Assembly: GCA_017410325.1 (NCBI GenBank)
Contig: JAFQRA010000021.1
Span: 1 to 64,000 of the forward strand
DNA: 64,000 nt
Origin: Clostridia bacterium
Lineage (GTDB): Bacteria > Bacillota > Clostridia > Oscillospirales > Acutalibacteraceae
Direction: 5' to 3'
Each line of letters starts with the position of its first letter. Within the stretch, counting starts at the first letter, position 1. The notes below the pieces were generated by a model. It was not told where the DNA came from and made no database searches. It saw only the letters and a program-made list of their open reading frames with translations. A program made the translations under genes and the position numbers. Below, one piece after another: positions 50,220 through 58,474 of this stretch.

Positions 50220-51428
50220 ATGAAAAAGAAAATAATATGCCTTGCGCTTATTGCCGCAGTTATAGGCGGGTTTGCCGTAAGTGCAGGCGCAAAGCAGGAT
50301 TTCGTGCTTAACGGACTTGAAAGCGAATATTATATTATGCTCAATTCCGATTATGCAAATGCCGACAGCGAAGCTTTTTTGCTCGGCAGCCTGTCCGCAA
50401 AATATGAATCAAACGGTGACCCGGCCAGCATTTCGGAAGGCAAGGATACGGGCAAGGTTTCATACGGTGCGTACCAGTTTTCGAGCTACTACGGTGTACC
50501 TATGGAGTTTGCACGCTGGTGCATATCCTCGGGTGAGGGTGCGCTCACGGGTCAGCGCCTGATTGATGCCTTTACGCTGGATGCAAATACATACGGTGAA
50601 AACTTCAACGCCGCCTGGAAGGCGATTGCCGCCGAGGACGCGCAGAGCTTTCTCGTTTTACAGCACAATTATACAAAGGCATGCTATTATGACAAAATGG
50701 TTTCAAAGCTTGAAAATCAGGTGGACGGCTTTGATATTGACAACTATACAATAGCCTTTAAAAACGTTATCTGGTCCCGCGCCGTACAGCAGGGCGTGAA
50801 CAGCGATGTTGTCTTCCAGGCGTTTGAAAACCTGGGCGGCTTTAAAAATCAAAGCGAAGATGTGCTGATTAAAGCCGTATACGGGCAGAGCAGTAAGGTT
50901 GTCGATGAGCCGCCGTACGCCTCCTCAATTGCAATGCAGAGGAGCTCCGCCGTAAAGTACGGAATTGAGCCGGAGCTGGTTGAAGGTAAGTATCTTTACT
51001 ATTACAGCAAAAATTCTTCGGACATTCAGGTTTCCGTTTACCGCCGTCTTGCCGTGAGAGAGCTTGCAGATGCTCTGGCAATGTATGAAAAATACAAGCC
51101 CGAAACAGAAAGCACAACAAAGCCCGTTGTTTCCGAAGAAACAACCACGGGCACACTCAAGCCCGTTGAAACAACTGCCGCTCCTGCGGCGACTACAACG
51201 CTGCCCGCTGAAATCGAAATTCCTGGCGAAACAACCACCGTAAAGGAAACTACAACCGCCCGCGAGGAAACGACGACGCGTGCACCCGAAGCGACGACCG
51301 TACCCGAAGAAGCCGAAACCTCCGCACCTGCTGAGCAGGAAGAGCCGAAAAAGAACTTCTTTGATTATATTGTATCGTTCTTCTCTGCAATAATCAGATT
51401 TTTTGAAGCAATTTTTGCCGCTATATAA
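50220..51428 (+). CDS. Secreted lysozyme-like protein with Thr-rich tail
   Basis: 402 aa. Signal peptide (KKKIICLALIAAVIGGFAVS, cut near AGA). The N-terminal domain contains LSAKYESNGDPASISEG and VSYGAYQFSSYYGV, like the catalytic start of lysozyme/transglycosylase-type domains in phage and secreted hydrolases; the Glu in KYES is a candidate acid. Then a ~75-residue Thr/Glu/Pro linker (TTLPAEIEIPGETTT...) and a hydrophobic tail FFDYIVSFFSAIIRFFEAIF. GAGGTG with 6-nt spacing supports ATG 50220. Activity is inference. Confidence 0.55.
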   Translation: MKKKIICLALIAAVIGGFAVSAGAKQDFVLNGLESEYYIMLNSDYANADSEAFLLGSLSAKYESNGDPASISEGKDTGKVSYGAYQFSSYYGVPMEFARWCISSGEGALTGQRLIDAFTLDANTYGENFNAAWKAIAAEDAQSFLVLQHNYTKACYYDKMVSKLENQVDGFDIDNYTIAFKNVIWSRAVQQGVNSDVVFQAFENLGGFKNQSEDVLIKAVYGQSSKVVDEPPYASSIAMQRSSAVKYGIEPELVEGKYLYYYSKNSSDIQVSVYRRLAVRELADALAMYEKYKPETESTTKPVVSEETTTGTLKPVETTAAPAATTTLPAEIEIPGETTTVKETTTAREETTTRAPEATTVPEEAETSAPAEQEEPKKNFFDYIVSFFSAIIRFFEAIFAAI

Positions 51429-51440
51429 ATATCCGAAAAC

Positions 51441-51480
51441 AACGCCGTTTACCGTTAAAAGGTGAACGGCGGTTTTTTAT
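51441..51480 (+). terminator. Terminator of the lysozyme-like gene
   Basis: AACGCCGTTTACC-gttaaaa-GGTGAACGGCGGTT followed by TTTTTT. Confidence 0.85.
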
Positions 51481-51487
51481 TTAATTT

Positions 51488-52159
51488 TTAAAGCTCATAA
51501 AGACCGGAGTCAAGCAGTACGAATTCCTTGCCGCCTGCAAGGAAGTATTTGTTTACGGGCTCGTCAAATTCAAGGTAATCGTTTACCGCGTAGTTGGCCA
51601 GCGAAATGGTTCTTACCTTGTTTGCACCGCGGCTGCATACGTAGAGCATGTCGTTGTAGCGGACTATGGCTGAGGGGTCGAGGAAGGCTGTGGATTTGCC
51701 GCCGCCTATTCTCATCTGCACTCTTTTTTCATCTGTAGCGTAGCAGATAACCGCATTCAGCTCGGGCACGACGCTCCAGAAATTTTTGCCGTCAACCGCA
51801 ACGCCTCTTACGGGTGCACCGTTGTATTTGAGCTCACCCGTCCACACTGCCGCGCCCTTGGAGTTGAATACGCCCAGGTCGCCGTCGGGGTAGAGAACAA
51901 CCGTGTGGTTGTTTGAAAGAAAGCCCGTTTCACAGGAAATGTAGTCCGTAACCTGGCCGGCAATTGCCTTGTATGCAGGGCCGAATTTATTCTGAAAGTA
52001 TGACCATTTGGTTACCTGCTCGTTGCGGGAGCTCTGTGCCTCACAGCCCCAAAAGCTGCCTTTGACGTTGCCGTCGGGCAAGACTTCGGGCTTTATGTAA
52101 AGAAAGCCTCCTTCAACGGGAAGAAGACCGTACACATCATAATCAATAATCTTTTTCAT
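51488..52159 (-). CDS. Hypothetical protein, possible beta-propeller
   Basis: 223 aa with no signal peptide. Short strand-rich repeats (TVVLYPDGDLGVFNSKGAAV, NFWSVVPELNAVICYATDEK, DMLYVCSRGANKVRTISLAN) look like NHL/YVTN-type propeller blades, but only about four. No function assigned. The ATG directly follows the T-run of the RNA at 52160-52404, and no clear ribosome site is present. Confidence 0.55.
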   Translation of the reverse strand: MKKIIDYDVYGLLPVEGGFLYIKPEVLPDGNVKGSFWGCEAQSSRNEQVTKWSYFQNKFGPAYKAIAGQVTDYISCETGFLSNNHTVVLYPDGDLGVFNSKGAAVWTGELKYNGAPVRGVAVDGKNFWSVVPELNAVICYATDEKRVQMRIGGGKSTAFLDPSAIVRYNDMLYVCSRGANKVRTISLANYAVNDYLEFDEPVNKYFLAGGKEFVLLDSGLYEL

Positions 52160-52404
52160 AAAAAATCACTCTTAGGGTGGCGAGAATAATCCGAACCCGT
52201 TTTTGGCGTGCGGATTCCGCCATCTCATCGTTAAAATATTAGTAAATCCCTTAGGTCACCCCGCCAAGCCGCTCAAGGCTAATATTAACCTGCGTGTAAA
52301 AGCAGGTGGGTCGCCTCCCAACAGGTTCACGCTCCCTTCGTCCGCCGTAAAGGCGGGAGGTCTGCAATCCGCTGTCGGAGCAGGCATCCCTATAAAAAGA
52401 GTGT
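52160..52404 (-). ncRNA. Large structured RNA, possible 6S RNA
   Basis: Read on the minus strand: closing helix CACTCTT (52404-52398) with AAGAGTG (52173-52167), followed by ATTTTTT, the mark of an RNA 3' end. Inside are CCGCC-ttta-CGGCGG, ACCTGC...GCAGGT, AATATTAG...CTAATATT, and a long-range CTCCCGCC...GGCGGGG pairing giving a rod. Position next to the yrzB-type gene resembles the alaS-yrzB neighbourhood where B. subtilis carries a 6S gene. About 245 nt, somewhat long for 6S. A leader RNA for the next gene is the alternative. Confidence 0.45.
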
Positions 52405-52455
52405 TGGGTTAGTATTGCCGAAAGTTGTCGCACAAGGCAGGGTGATTATTATTTT

Positions 52456-52755
52456 TTATTCTTCGTCTTCAAGCTCGAAAAGGTCTTCAAGTCTTTCCTC
52501 GAAAAGGTTGCCGACCTCGTTGAACTCATCGTCGTCCTCAATTGCGGCAAGGTAGATTTCGCCGTCTTCCTCGGTGACCTTAAGGATGATTACTTCGCCG
52601 CTGTCGTCAAGCTGCTCCTGCGGGTCATCATAGATGGGGAGAAGGGCAACATACTTGCCCTTTTCTGTTTCAATTCTGTCAAGCTCTTCAAAAATGTGTT
52701 CTTTGCCGTCTTCGTCAACCACGCTGACGATATCGGGATTGTATTCCTTATCCAT
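52456..52755 (-). CDS. yrzB: DUF1292 protein, YrzB family
   Basis: 99-aa very acidic protein: ending LFELEDEE, with PDIVSVVDEDGKEHIFEELD at the front and YVALLPIYDD, which is the DUF1292 signature. Conserved in Firmicutes next to ruvX/alaS; function unknown. The start is ATG 52755 with AGGAG upstream. Confidence 0.88.
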   Translation of the reverse strand: MDKEYNPDIVSVVDEDGKEHIFEELDRIETEKGKYVALLPIYDDPQEQLDDSGEVIILKVTEEDGEIYLAAIEDDDEFNEVGNLFEERLEDLFELEDEE

Positions 52756-52874
52756 TGTTTATTACTCCTGATTTTTATTTTACTATAGATATTTTACATT
52801 GATTTTCCGCAATAGTCAAGTGGAAAATGCACTTCACCCGTTAAAGTAACATATAATATACGGGGGTGAGCGGA

Positions 52875-53516
52875 TTGAATTATTACAGACCGTACGGCAG
52901 GGCAAAAAAATATATCTTTTTTGCGGTTTGCCTGCTGTCTGTTTCGGTCACCTTGTTTCTGCTGATTGATGCAAGGCTCAGACCTATGATAAGAAGCACT
53001 GCGGCCGTACAGGCGCAGTCGTATGCCGCCGTTGCGGCAGGCACGGATATTCCGTCAATTCTCACCGGTACGGACACGGGCTACGGCAGCCTTGTCAGCA
53101 TAAAGCGTGATGCCGACGGTAATATTGTGTCAATTGAAACCGATGCTATGCAGATTAATCTGCTCAAATCAAAAATAAATTCCGCGGTTGCAAAAAATCT
53201 TTCGGGCTTAAGCGCAAAGGAGCTGGGCATACCGATTGGCTCGCTCACGGGCTTGGCGCTTTTAAACGGCAGAGGTCCGAAAATCAGTACGGTTATAAGC
53301 ATTACGGGCAGCGCACAGACCTCGTTTTTTGACAGCTTTGACGATGCCGGCATAAATCAGACCCGTCATCAGCTTTTCCTTAAAACAACGGCAACAATGC
53401 TCATAGTCTTTCCGGGTGAAACCGTAACCGCTGCCTACACGTATACCACCCTCGTTGCCGAAACGATAATAGTGGGCGAGGTGCCCGAAATGTATGCGGG
53501 GATAACCCAAAAGTAA
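52875..53516 (+). CDS. yunB: Sporulation protein YunB
   Basis: About 213 aa. N-terminal membrane helix (KYIFFAVCLLSVSVTLFLLI), a small helical and strand domain with MQINLLKSKINSAVAKNLSG and IPIGSLTGLALLNGRGPKI, and the C-terminal TYTTLVAETIIVGEVPE. YunB is a sigma-E-controlled sporulation protein in Bacillus. The start is probably TTG 52875 after GGGGGTGAG; GTG 52866 lies within the site. CATATAAT at about 52848 resembles a sigma-E -10, a weak match. Confidence 0.85.
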   Translation: MNYYRPYGRAKKYIFFAVCLLSVSVTLFLLIDARLRPMIRSTAAVQAQSYAAVAAGTDIPSILTGTDTGYGSLVSIKRDADGNIVSIETDAMQINLLKSKINSAVAKNLSGLSAKELGIPIGSLTGLALLNGRGPKISTVISITGSAQTSFFDSFDDAGINQTRHQLFLKTTATMLIVFPGETVTAAYTYTTLVAETIIVGEVPEMYAGITQK

Positions 53517-53552
53517 AAGCGGACTCACCCGAAGGCGAATCCGCTTGATTTG
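53517..53552. terminator. Terminator between yunB and the Big2 gene
   Basis: AAGCGGA (53517-53523) pairs with TCCGCTT (53540-53546); T-rich tail GATTTGG is weak. Confidence 0.45.
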
Positions 53553-53567
53553 GTTAAGCCGTTTGAA

Positions 53568-55079
53568 TTATTTGCCGATGATCATCATAATAAGGTTATA
53601 AATCATTCTGAAGGGAGCGATGATAACCATAAGCCAGTTGGGGATAGCTTCCTTAATTGTAAATGTGCAGGTATCGGAATACTGACCGTCCTCGGAGGTT
53701 ACGGTGATTGTTGCCGTGCCGACTGCTACGCCTGTAACCTTACCGTCAGCATCAACCGTTGCAATTGCGGGGTCGCTGGAGGTGAATGTTACCTTTGCGT
53801 TGGTGGGGTTCTTGCCTGCGGGAGCTGTTTCAAATGTGTAAGCAACCGTCTTGTCTTCGTTTACGCGGATTTCGTCGGAATGTGTATCAAACGCAATACC
53901 CATAACGGAAACGTGGTTCTGCTTGACGTCAACGAGTACTCTTCTGGAAACGCTGACCTCGCCGACCTTTACGGAAGCCTTGATGTAGGTCTTGCCGATG
54001 CTTACGCCTGTAACCTTACCGCCTGCGGTAACCGTTGCAATTTCAGCATCCTCTGTTGACCAGGTAATTCTGGCATCCTTCAGATTGGTGGTTGCCGTGA
54101 TAACTCTGGAAGCACCCTCGCCGAGAACGAGGCAGTTGTCTTCTGTTGAATCATAGTAGGGGTTAAGGAATACGTTTGCGGGAACAGCCTTGATAGTAAC
54201 CGTCTTTGTCCAAAGCTCGTTCAGGTAGTACATAACAGCCTGAACCTTAACTTCGGTGTCCTTGTTGAAGTTTTCGCTGTTGGGCTGTACCGTTACAAGA
54301 CCGTCCTGAGAAACCTTGACAATTTCGCTCTCGTCAACAAGGAGTGTTGTTTCATCGTCAAGAACTCTCCAGAAATAGTTGATGTTTTCAATGTTGAAAT
54401 TGCTGAGCTTAAGCTGAAGGGACTGGCCTGCAACAAGCTCTGCACTCTTGTGGTTACAGTCAACTCTGATTTCCTTTTCCATCTCGGAAACGGAGGTTGA
54501 GAATTTGAATTCGTTAACGGCGGCCTCTTCCTCGTCTTCTGCGTTGAGTGTGAGGTCAAGTGCTGCGCTCTGGGGATTTGTGCTGTCACCCGTGTTGTCG
54601 CTGCCGGTATTGTCATCGCCCGTATTGTCGTCACCTGTGTTGTCATCACCCGTGTTGTCATCGGCGGGCGGTGTAACGGGAGCTGCATAGTTTTCAACAG
54701 TTATGTAGTAGTTGGCGTTTTCCAATTGAATGTTGCTGCTGAAATGGGTTTTGTTTGTTTCGGTGTAGGGAGTAGCAGCCTCGTCGGAGGTGCTGACGGT
54801 AACGTTGACGGGTGTTGCGCTGTCAAAGTCAAGTCTGAGCTCCTGTGCCTTTTCGCTGTAGATTTTGTAAACAGCCTTGCCCTCTGCCTCTAAAGCACCG
54901 TAAACCAGTTCGCCGATTGCGACGGGCTTGGCGGAGCTTATGTCCTGTCCGCCTGCGAGTGTGAAGATGCCTTCGGGATGAGCGTAAACCTTTTCGGCTG
55001 CAAGTGCGTTAGCGGCAAATGCGCCAAGGGTAAGAACGAGTGCCATAACGATAGCTATGGGCTTGGAAACTTTTTTCAT
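53568..55079 (-). CDS. Secreted Big2 (Ig-like) surface protein
   Basis: 503 aa. Signal peptide (SKPIAIVMALVLTLGAFAAN, cleavage near ALA-AE). A beta-rich N-domain; a TGDDN pentapeptide repeat linker (residues about 139-163); an Ig-like region with YFWRVLDDE; and two Big2 domains (TTNLKDARITWSTEDAEIAT, KVTGVSIGKTYIKASV; FTSSDPAIATVDADGKVTGV). Tail WLMVIIAPFRMIYNLIMMII. ATG 55079 follows GGAGGACAAAGAA; the open frame runs 23 codons further. No LPXTG. Probable surface or matrix protein. Confidence 0.8.
   Translation of the reverse strand: MKKVSKPIAIVMALVLTLGAFAANALAAEKVYAHPEGIFTLAGGQDISSAKPVAIGELVYGALEAEGKAVYKIYSEKAQELRLDFDSATPVNVTVSTSDEAATPYTETNKTHFSSNIQLENANYYITVENYAAPVTPPADDNTGDDNTGDDNTGDDNTGSDNTGDSTNPQSAALDLTLNAEDEEEAAVNEFKFSTSVSEMEKEIRVDCNHKSAELVAGQSLQLKLSNFNIENINYFWRVLDDETTLLVDESEIVKVSQDGLVTVQPNSENFNKDTEVKVQAVMYYLNELWTKTVTIKAVPANVFLNPYYDSTEDNCLVLGEGASRVITATTNLKDARITWSTEDAEIATVTAGGKVTGVSIGKTYIKASVKVGEVSVSRRVLVDVKQNHVSVMGIAFDTHSDEIRVNEDKTVAYTFETAPAGKNPTNAKVTFTSSDPAIATVDADGKVTGVAVGTATITVTSEDGQYSDTCTFTIKEAIPNWLMVIIAPFRMIYNLIMMIIGK
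54592..54664. repeat. 15-bp tandem repeats in the Big2 gene
   Basis: About five copies of a 15-bp unit (minus-strand GGTGATGACAACACG-like) encode TGDDN. Copies differ at third positions. The count could change by slippage without shifting the frame. Confidence 0.7.
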
Positions 55080-55138
55080 TTCTTTGTCCTCCTGATATTT
55101 TTTGCAGGGTTTACCGCCTTCCTGCTTTTCGTAAATAA

Positions 55139-55167
55139 ATAATATCAATAAAAGACAACAAAGTCAA
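55139..55167 (-). promoter_or_regulatory. Promoter of the Big2 gene
   Basis: On the minus strand TTGACT (55167-55162), 17-nt spacer, TATTAT (55144-55139). Between this and the regulator promoter at 55316 I see only an A-rich stretch and no further feature. Confidence 0.6.
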
Positions 55168-55315
55168 TAAAATTATTTTTCATCATATGTTCAACCAATG
55201 CAGTTGTGCATTTTGACAAAGGCGGTAACGGTTGAAAAACACGGTTTTCTTTGGCAATAAACACAAATACTTTCAACAAAAAATCAGCGAAATGCAAAAA
55301 AATCGTCAAAACCCC

Positions 55316-55344
55316 TTGCAAAAATGAAAAAAATTGTGTAAAAT
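55316..55344 (+). promoter_or_regulatory. Promoter of the PucR/CdaR-type regulator
   Basis: TTGCAA (55316-55321), 17-nt spacer, TAAAAT (55339-55344). Confidence 0.6.
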
Positions 55345-55398
55345 GCATATTGTCATTATGGGCACTTTACCCAAACCATCGTTATGGAGGTTATCCGG

Positions 55399-56484
55399 AT
55401 GTCAAACAGACTTTTTCAAGGTATCATTCACCAGATGCGTGAGGCTATAGGAAGGACAGTCGGCGTTGTCGACGAAACAGGAACAGTCATTTCCTGCAGT
55501 GAACTCGGCCGTATAGGCGAGGTGTGCACTTTCTCTATTGATGAAAACCTTTCCAAGGGCGAAACCTTCTCTGCGGACGGCCACACCTACCGTCCCTTCG
55601 GTTCGGTTTTACACCCGGAATATGCCGCTTTTGTTGAAGGCGACGACGAGCTTGCACCCAAGTTTGCCGATATCGTTGCCGTATCGCTGAGCAGCGTTAA
55701 GTCACTTTACGACGAAAAGTACGACAGAGGCAACTTCATTAAAAACGTCGTGCTCGACAACATTCTGCCCGGCGACATCTATCTCAAGGCAAGGGAGCTT
55801 CGCTTTACAACCGATACCTCCCGTGTCGTGCTTCTTATCCGTATCCCCGAGCACAACGATATTTCTATCTATGATATTATCCAGAATCTCTTCCCGGACA
55901 AGACCAAGGATTTCGTAATCAATATCAATGAAACAGATATCGCTCTTGTTAAAGAGGTGCGTGCAAACATCGAAACACGCGACCTTGAAAAGCTTGCCCG
56001 TTCCATTGCGGATTCACTCAGCAGCGAGGCGTTCATTCATTGCCTTATCGGTATCGGTACCGTTGTTGAGGGTATAAAAGAGCTTGCCCGTTCCTTTAAG
56101 GAGGCACAGGTCGCTCTTGAGGTCGGCAAGGTTTTCGATACGGAGAAGGAGATTGTCAGCTACGACAACCTCGGTATAGCACGTCTTATTTACCAGCTTC
56201 CCACAACCCTTTGCGAAATGTTCCTTCGCGAGGTGTTCAAGCGCGGCTCTATCGACACGCTTGACCACGAAACGCTATTTACAATACAGAAGTTCTTCGA
56301 GAACAACCTCAACGTTTCCGAAACCTCACGTAAGCTTTTCGTTCACAGAAATACGCTGGTTTACCGTCTTGAAAAGATCAACAAGCTCACAGGACTCGAC
56401 CTTCGTGAGTTCGACGATGCGATAGTATTCAAAGTAGCCCTGATGGTTAAGAAGTATCTTGATGCCAACCCCGTCAAATACTAA
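55399..56484 (+). CDS. PucR/CdaR-type transcriptional regulator
   Basis: 361 aa. An N-terminal sensor-like part (QMREAIGRTVGVVDETGTVI), a GGDEF-like middle (LIGIGTVVEGIKELARSFKE), and the C-terminal PucR HTH_30 domain ETSRKLFVHRNTLVYRLEKI. The family responds to small metabolites such as sugar diacids or purine products; ligand unknown here. ATG 55399 is 9 nt after GGAGG; ATG 55384 overlaps that site. It stands upstream of ftsE and may or may not share its transcript. Confidence 0.85.
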   Translation: MSNRLFQGIIHQMREAIGRTVGVVDETGTVISCSELGRIGEVCTFSIDENLSKGETFSADGHTYRPFGSVLHPEYAAFVEGDDELAPKFADIVAVSLSSVKSLYDEKYDRGNFIKNVVLDNILPGDIYLKARELRFTTDTSRVVLLIRIPEHNDISIYDIIQNLFPDKTKDFVININETDIALVKEVRANIETRDLEKLARSIADSLSSEAFIHCLIGIGTVVEGIKELARSFKEAQVALEVGKVFDTEKEIVSYDNLGIARLIYQLPTTLCEMFLREVFKRGSIDTLDHETLFTIQKFFENNLNVSETSRKLFVHRNTLVYRLEKINKLTGLDLREFDDAIVFKVALMVKKYLDANPVKY

Positions 56485-56733
56485 TCTTGCCGTACAGGCG
56501 GGTGTCTTTAAAATATTATAGCGCGGTTTTGCGCGCTCGTTTTCCGCCGGAATGCCCAAAAATACACGGAAATACCAAAAGGTATTGCCAGCGTTTTTGA
56601 ACAGCCCGGCGAAAAATTTTATGCGCAATGCTCGTGCCGATAAATTTAAAGCCGCCCACAACACAGCTTCTCTCGTGAGCTGCTGTCTGCCTGAGGCGTA
56701 ATGCCGCGGCACAAAAAGGATGGACTAAACAAA
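56485..56733 (+). other. Intergenic region before ftsE
   Basis: A TATTATAG box (about 56513) without a good -35, a hairpin CAGCtTCTC-gtGAG-CTG (about 56672-56690), and AAAAAGGATGG as the ftsE ribosome site. No gene or terminator recognised. Confidence 0.4.
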
Positions 56734-57540
56734 TTGATCGAATTTAAGAACGTATCTAAAAGCTATGATAACGGCACAAAAGCCCTGGACGATGTAAACA
56801 TTAAAATCGAACAGGGTGAATTCGTGTTTATAGTCGGCGATTCCGGGGCAGGTAAGAGCACCCTTCTCAAGATTATGATGCGCGAGGAGGTTGCCACAAC
56901 GGGCACCGTAGTAATCAAAAACCGTCTTCTCAACACGATGAAGAAGAGGGATATTCCCTATTTCCGCCGTCACCTGGGCATAGTGTTCCAGGACTTCAGA
57001 CTTATTCCCAATATGACCGTTTATGACAACGTTGCCTTTGCAATGCGTGTTATAGGCGCAAAGGAAAAGAAAATCAGCAAGCGTGTACCCTATGTTCTCG
57101 GCCTTGTCGGTCTGGCAGAAAAGTCCAAGGCCCTGCCTAACCAGCTTTCGGGCGGCGAGCAGCAGAGGGTAGCCTTGGCGCGTGCAATTGTAAACAATGC
57201 GGATATCATTATTGCGGACGAGCCCACGGGCAATGTCGATGCAAAGCGTTCCTACGAAATTGTTGAAATGCTCAACAAAATTAACGCTACGGGCACAACG
57301 GTCATAATGGTAACCCATTCGGAGGAGCTTGTGCGCCGCTTCGGCCGCAGAGTTATCACCATTCAGGACGGCAGAATCAAATCGGACGATGTTTCAAGAG
57401 AAAAGATTGTAGCCGAAAGCGCTTTGCCGCCTGACCTCAACCTTTCAAGCCGCAGGGCCATACGCGAGGCGGATGAATTTATCCGCAACTACAAGCCCGA
57501 AAGCGAGAGAAAGAAGAGCGGAGGTGAGTCCGATGAGTAA
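56734..57540 (+). CDS. ftsE: Cell division ATP-binding protein FtsE
   Basis: ATPase of the FtsEX complex that controls septal or sidewall peptidoglycan hydrolases. Walker [10 protein letters not shown], signature [14 protein letters not shown], Walker [14 protein letters not shown]-loop MVTHSEE. The family usually begins MIEFKN, so TTG 56734 (9 nt after AAGGATGG) is preferred to ATG 56701. At 268 aa it is about 40 residues longer than usual, with a charged C-terminal tail ([20 protein letters not shown]). The stop overlaps the ftsX start. Confidence 0.93.
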   Translation: MIEFKNVSKSYDNGTKALDDVNIKIEQGEFVFIVGDSGAGKSTLLKIMMREEVATTGTVVIKNRLLNTMKKRDIPYFRRHLGIVFQDFRLIPNMTVYDNVAFAMRVIGAKEKKISKRVPYVLGLVGLAEKSKALPNQLSGGEQQRVALARAIVNNADIIIADEPTGNVDAKRSYEIVEMLNKINATGTTVIMVTHSEELVRRFGRRVITIQDGRIKSDDVSREKIVAESALPPDLNLSSRRAIREADEFIRNYKPESERKKSGGESDE

Positions 57541-58474
57541 AAATGCAGAGAGAGGCGGTTCAGCCAGCCTTTCCTACCTTACAAAAGAGGGCTTTCGCAA
57601 CATCCGTTCAAACAAGCTGATGTCGCTGGCCTCCGTTGCGGTGCTGATGTCCTGCCTTGTTATGATAGGCGTTGCGTATATGCTCTTTGTAAACATCAAT
57701 CAGACTCTCGGCGATATTTCTCAGCAGAACGTCATTATGGTTTATATTGAGGATGATGCAACGGATGAGGAAATTGCCGCAATGGGTGCCGAAATCGATG
57801 CCATAGGCAATGTAAAGGCAAAGACCTTTATCCCCAAGGAGGAAGCCTTCCCGGATGTTATGGAGTCCATAGGTACGGCTGCGGCTCTTTTCGAGGGTAT
57901 GGAGTCCGAGCTTCTGCCCGATGCTTACGAAGTAACGCTTGAGAATATGGAGCTTTACGATGATACCGTCACAAAGCTTGAAGGGCTTGACAATATCATT
58001 CAGCTTCGCCACAACAGAGATTTTGCTAGACAGCTTACAAATATAAGAACGACCGTCGGCTATATCAGCATTGCGGTTATTCTTATGCTTCTTGTAGTTT
58101 CTCTCTTCATAATTTCAAATACGGTCAGAGTGACGATGTATAACCGCCGCCTTGAAATCAGAATTATGAAATCCGTCGGTGCAACGAAGTGGTTTATCCG
58201 TTGGCCCTTTATGGTTGAGGGTATAGTCCTCGGCATTATTTCGGGCCTGGTTTCGCTTGGCATAGTGTTCGGAATTTATCAGGCAGGCGCAAGTGCAATG
58301 GGCGATATGCTGTCCATTCTCTCGTCAAAGCCGGCACCGTTTGCGGATTATGCACTGATGATGCTCGTTGCCTTCATTTCGGTAGGCGTGGTTACGGGCG
58401 CCGTGGGCAGTATTGTTTCAATGAATAAATATCTTAAGGAGCAGGATTATGACAGCGACAATGTCAGCGAGTAA
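57533..58474 (+). CDS. ftsX: Cell division protein FtsX
   Basis: 313-aa membrane partner of FtsE with four helices and an extracellular domain (about 60-170) that binds the hydrolase. LTKEGFRNIRSNKLMSLASV is the typical N-terminus; VRVTMYNRRLEIRIMKSVGA and the C-terminal helices follow. ATG 57533 lies in GGAGGTGAGTCCGATG and overlaps the end of ftsE. Confidence 0.94.
   Translation: MSKNAERGGSASLSYLTKEGFRNIRSNKLMSLASVAVLMSCLVMIGVAYMLFVNINQTLGDISQQNVIMVYIEDDATDEEIAAMGAEIDAIGNVKAKTFIPKEEAFPDVMESIGTAAALFEGMESELLPDAYEVTLENMELYDDTVTKLEGLDNIIQLRHNRDFARQLTNIRTTVGYISIAVILMLLVVSLFIISNTVRVTMYNRRLEIRIMKSVGATKWFIRWPFMVEGIVLGIISGLVSLGIVFGIYQAGASAMGDMLSILSSKPAPFADYALMMLVAFISVGVVTGAVGSIVSMNKYLKEQDYDSDNVSE

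Noticed and set aside
52203..52433. Small frames on both strands before the DUF1292 gene
   Set aside because: They coincide with strong RNA secondary structure and have no ribosome site.
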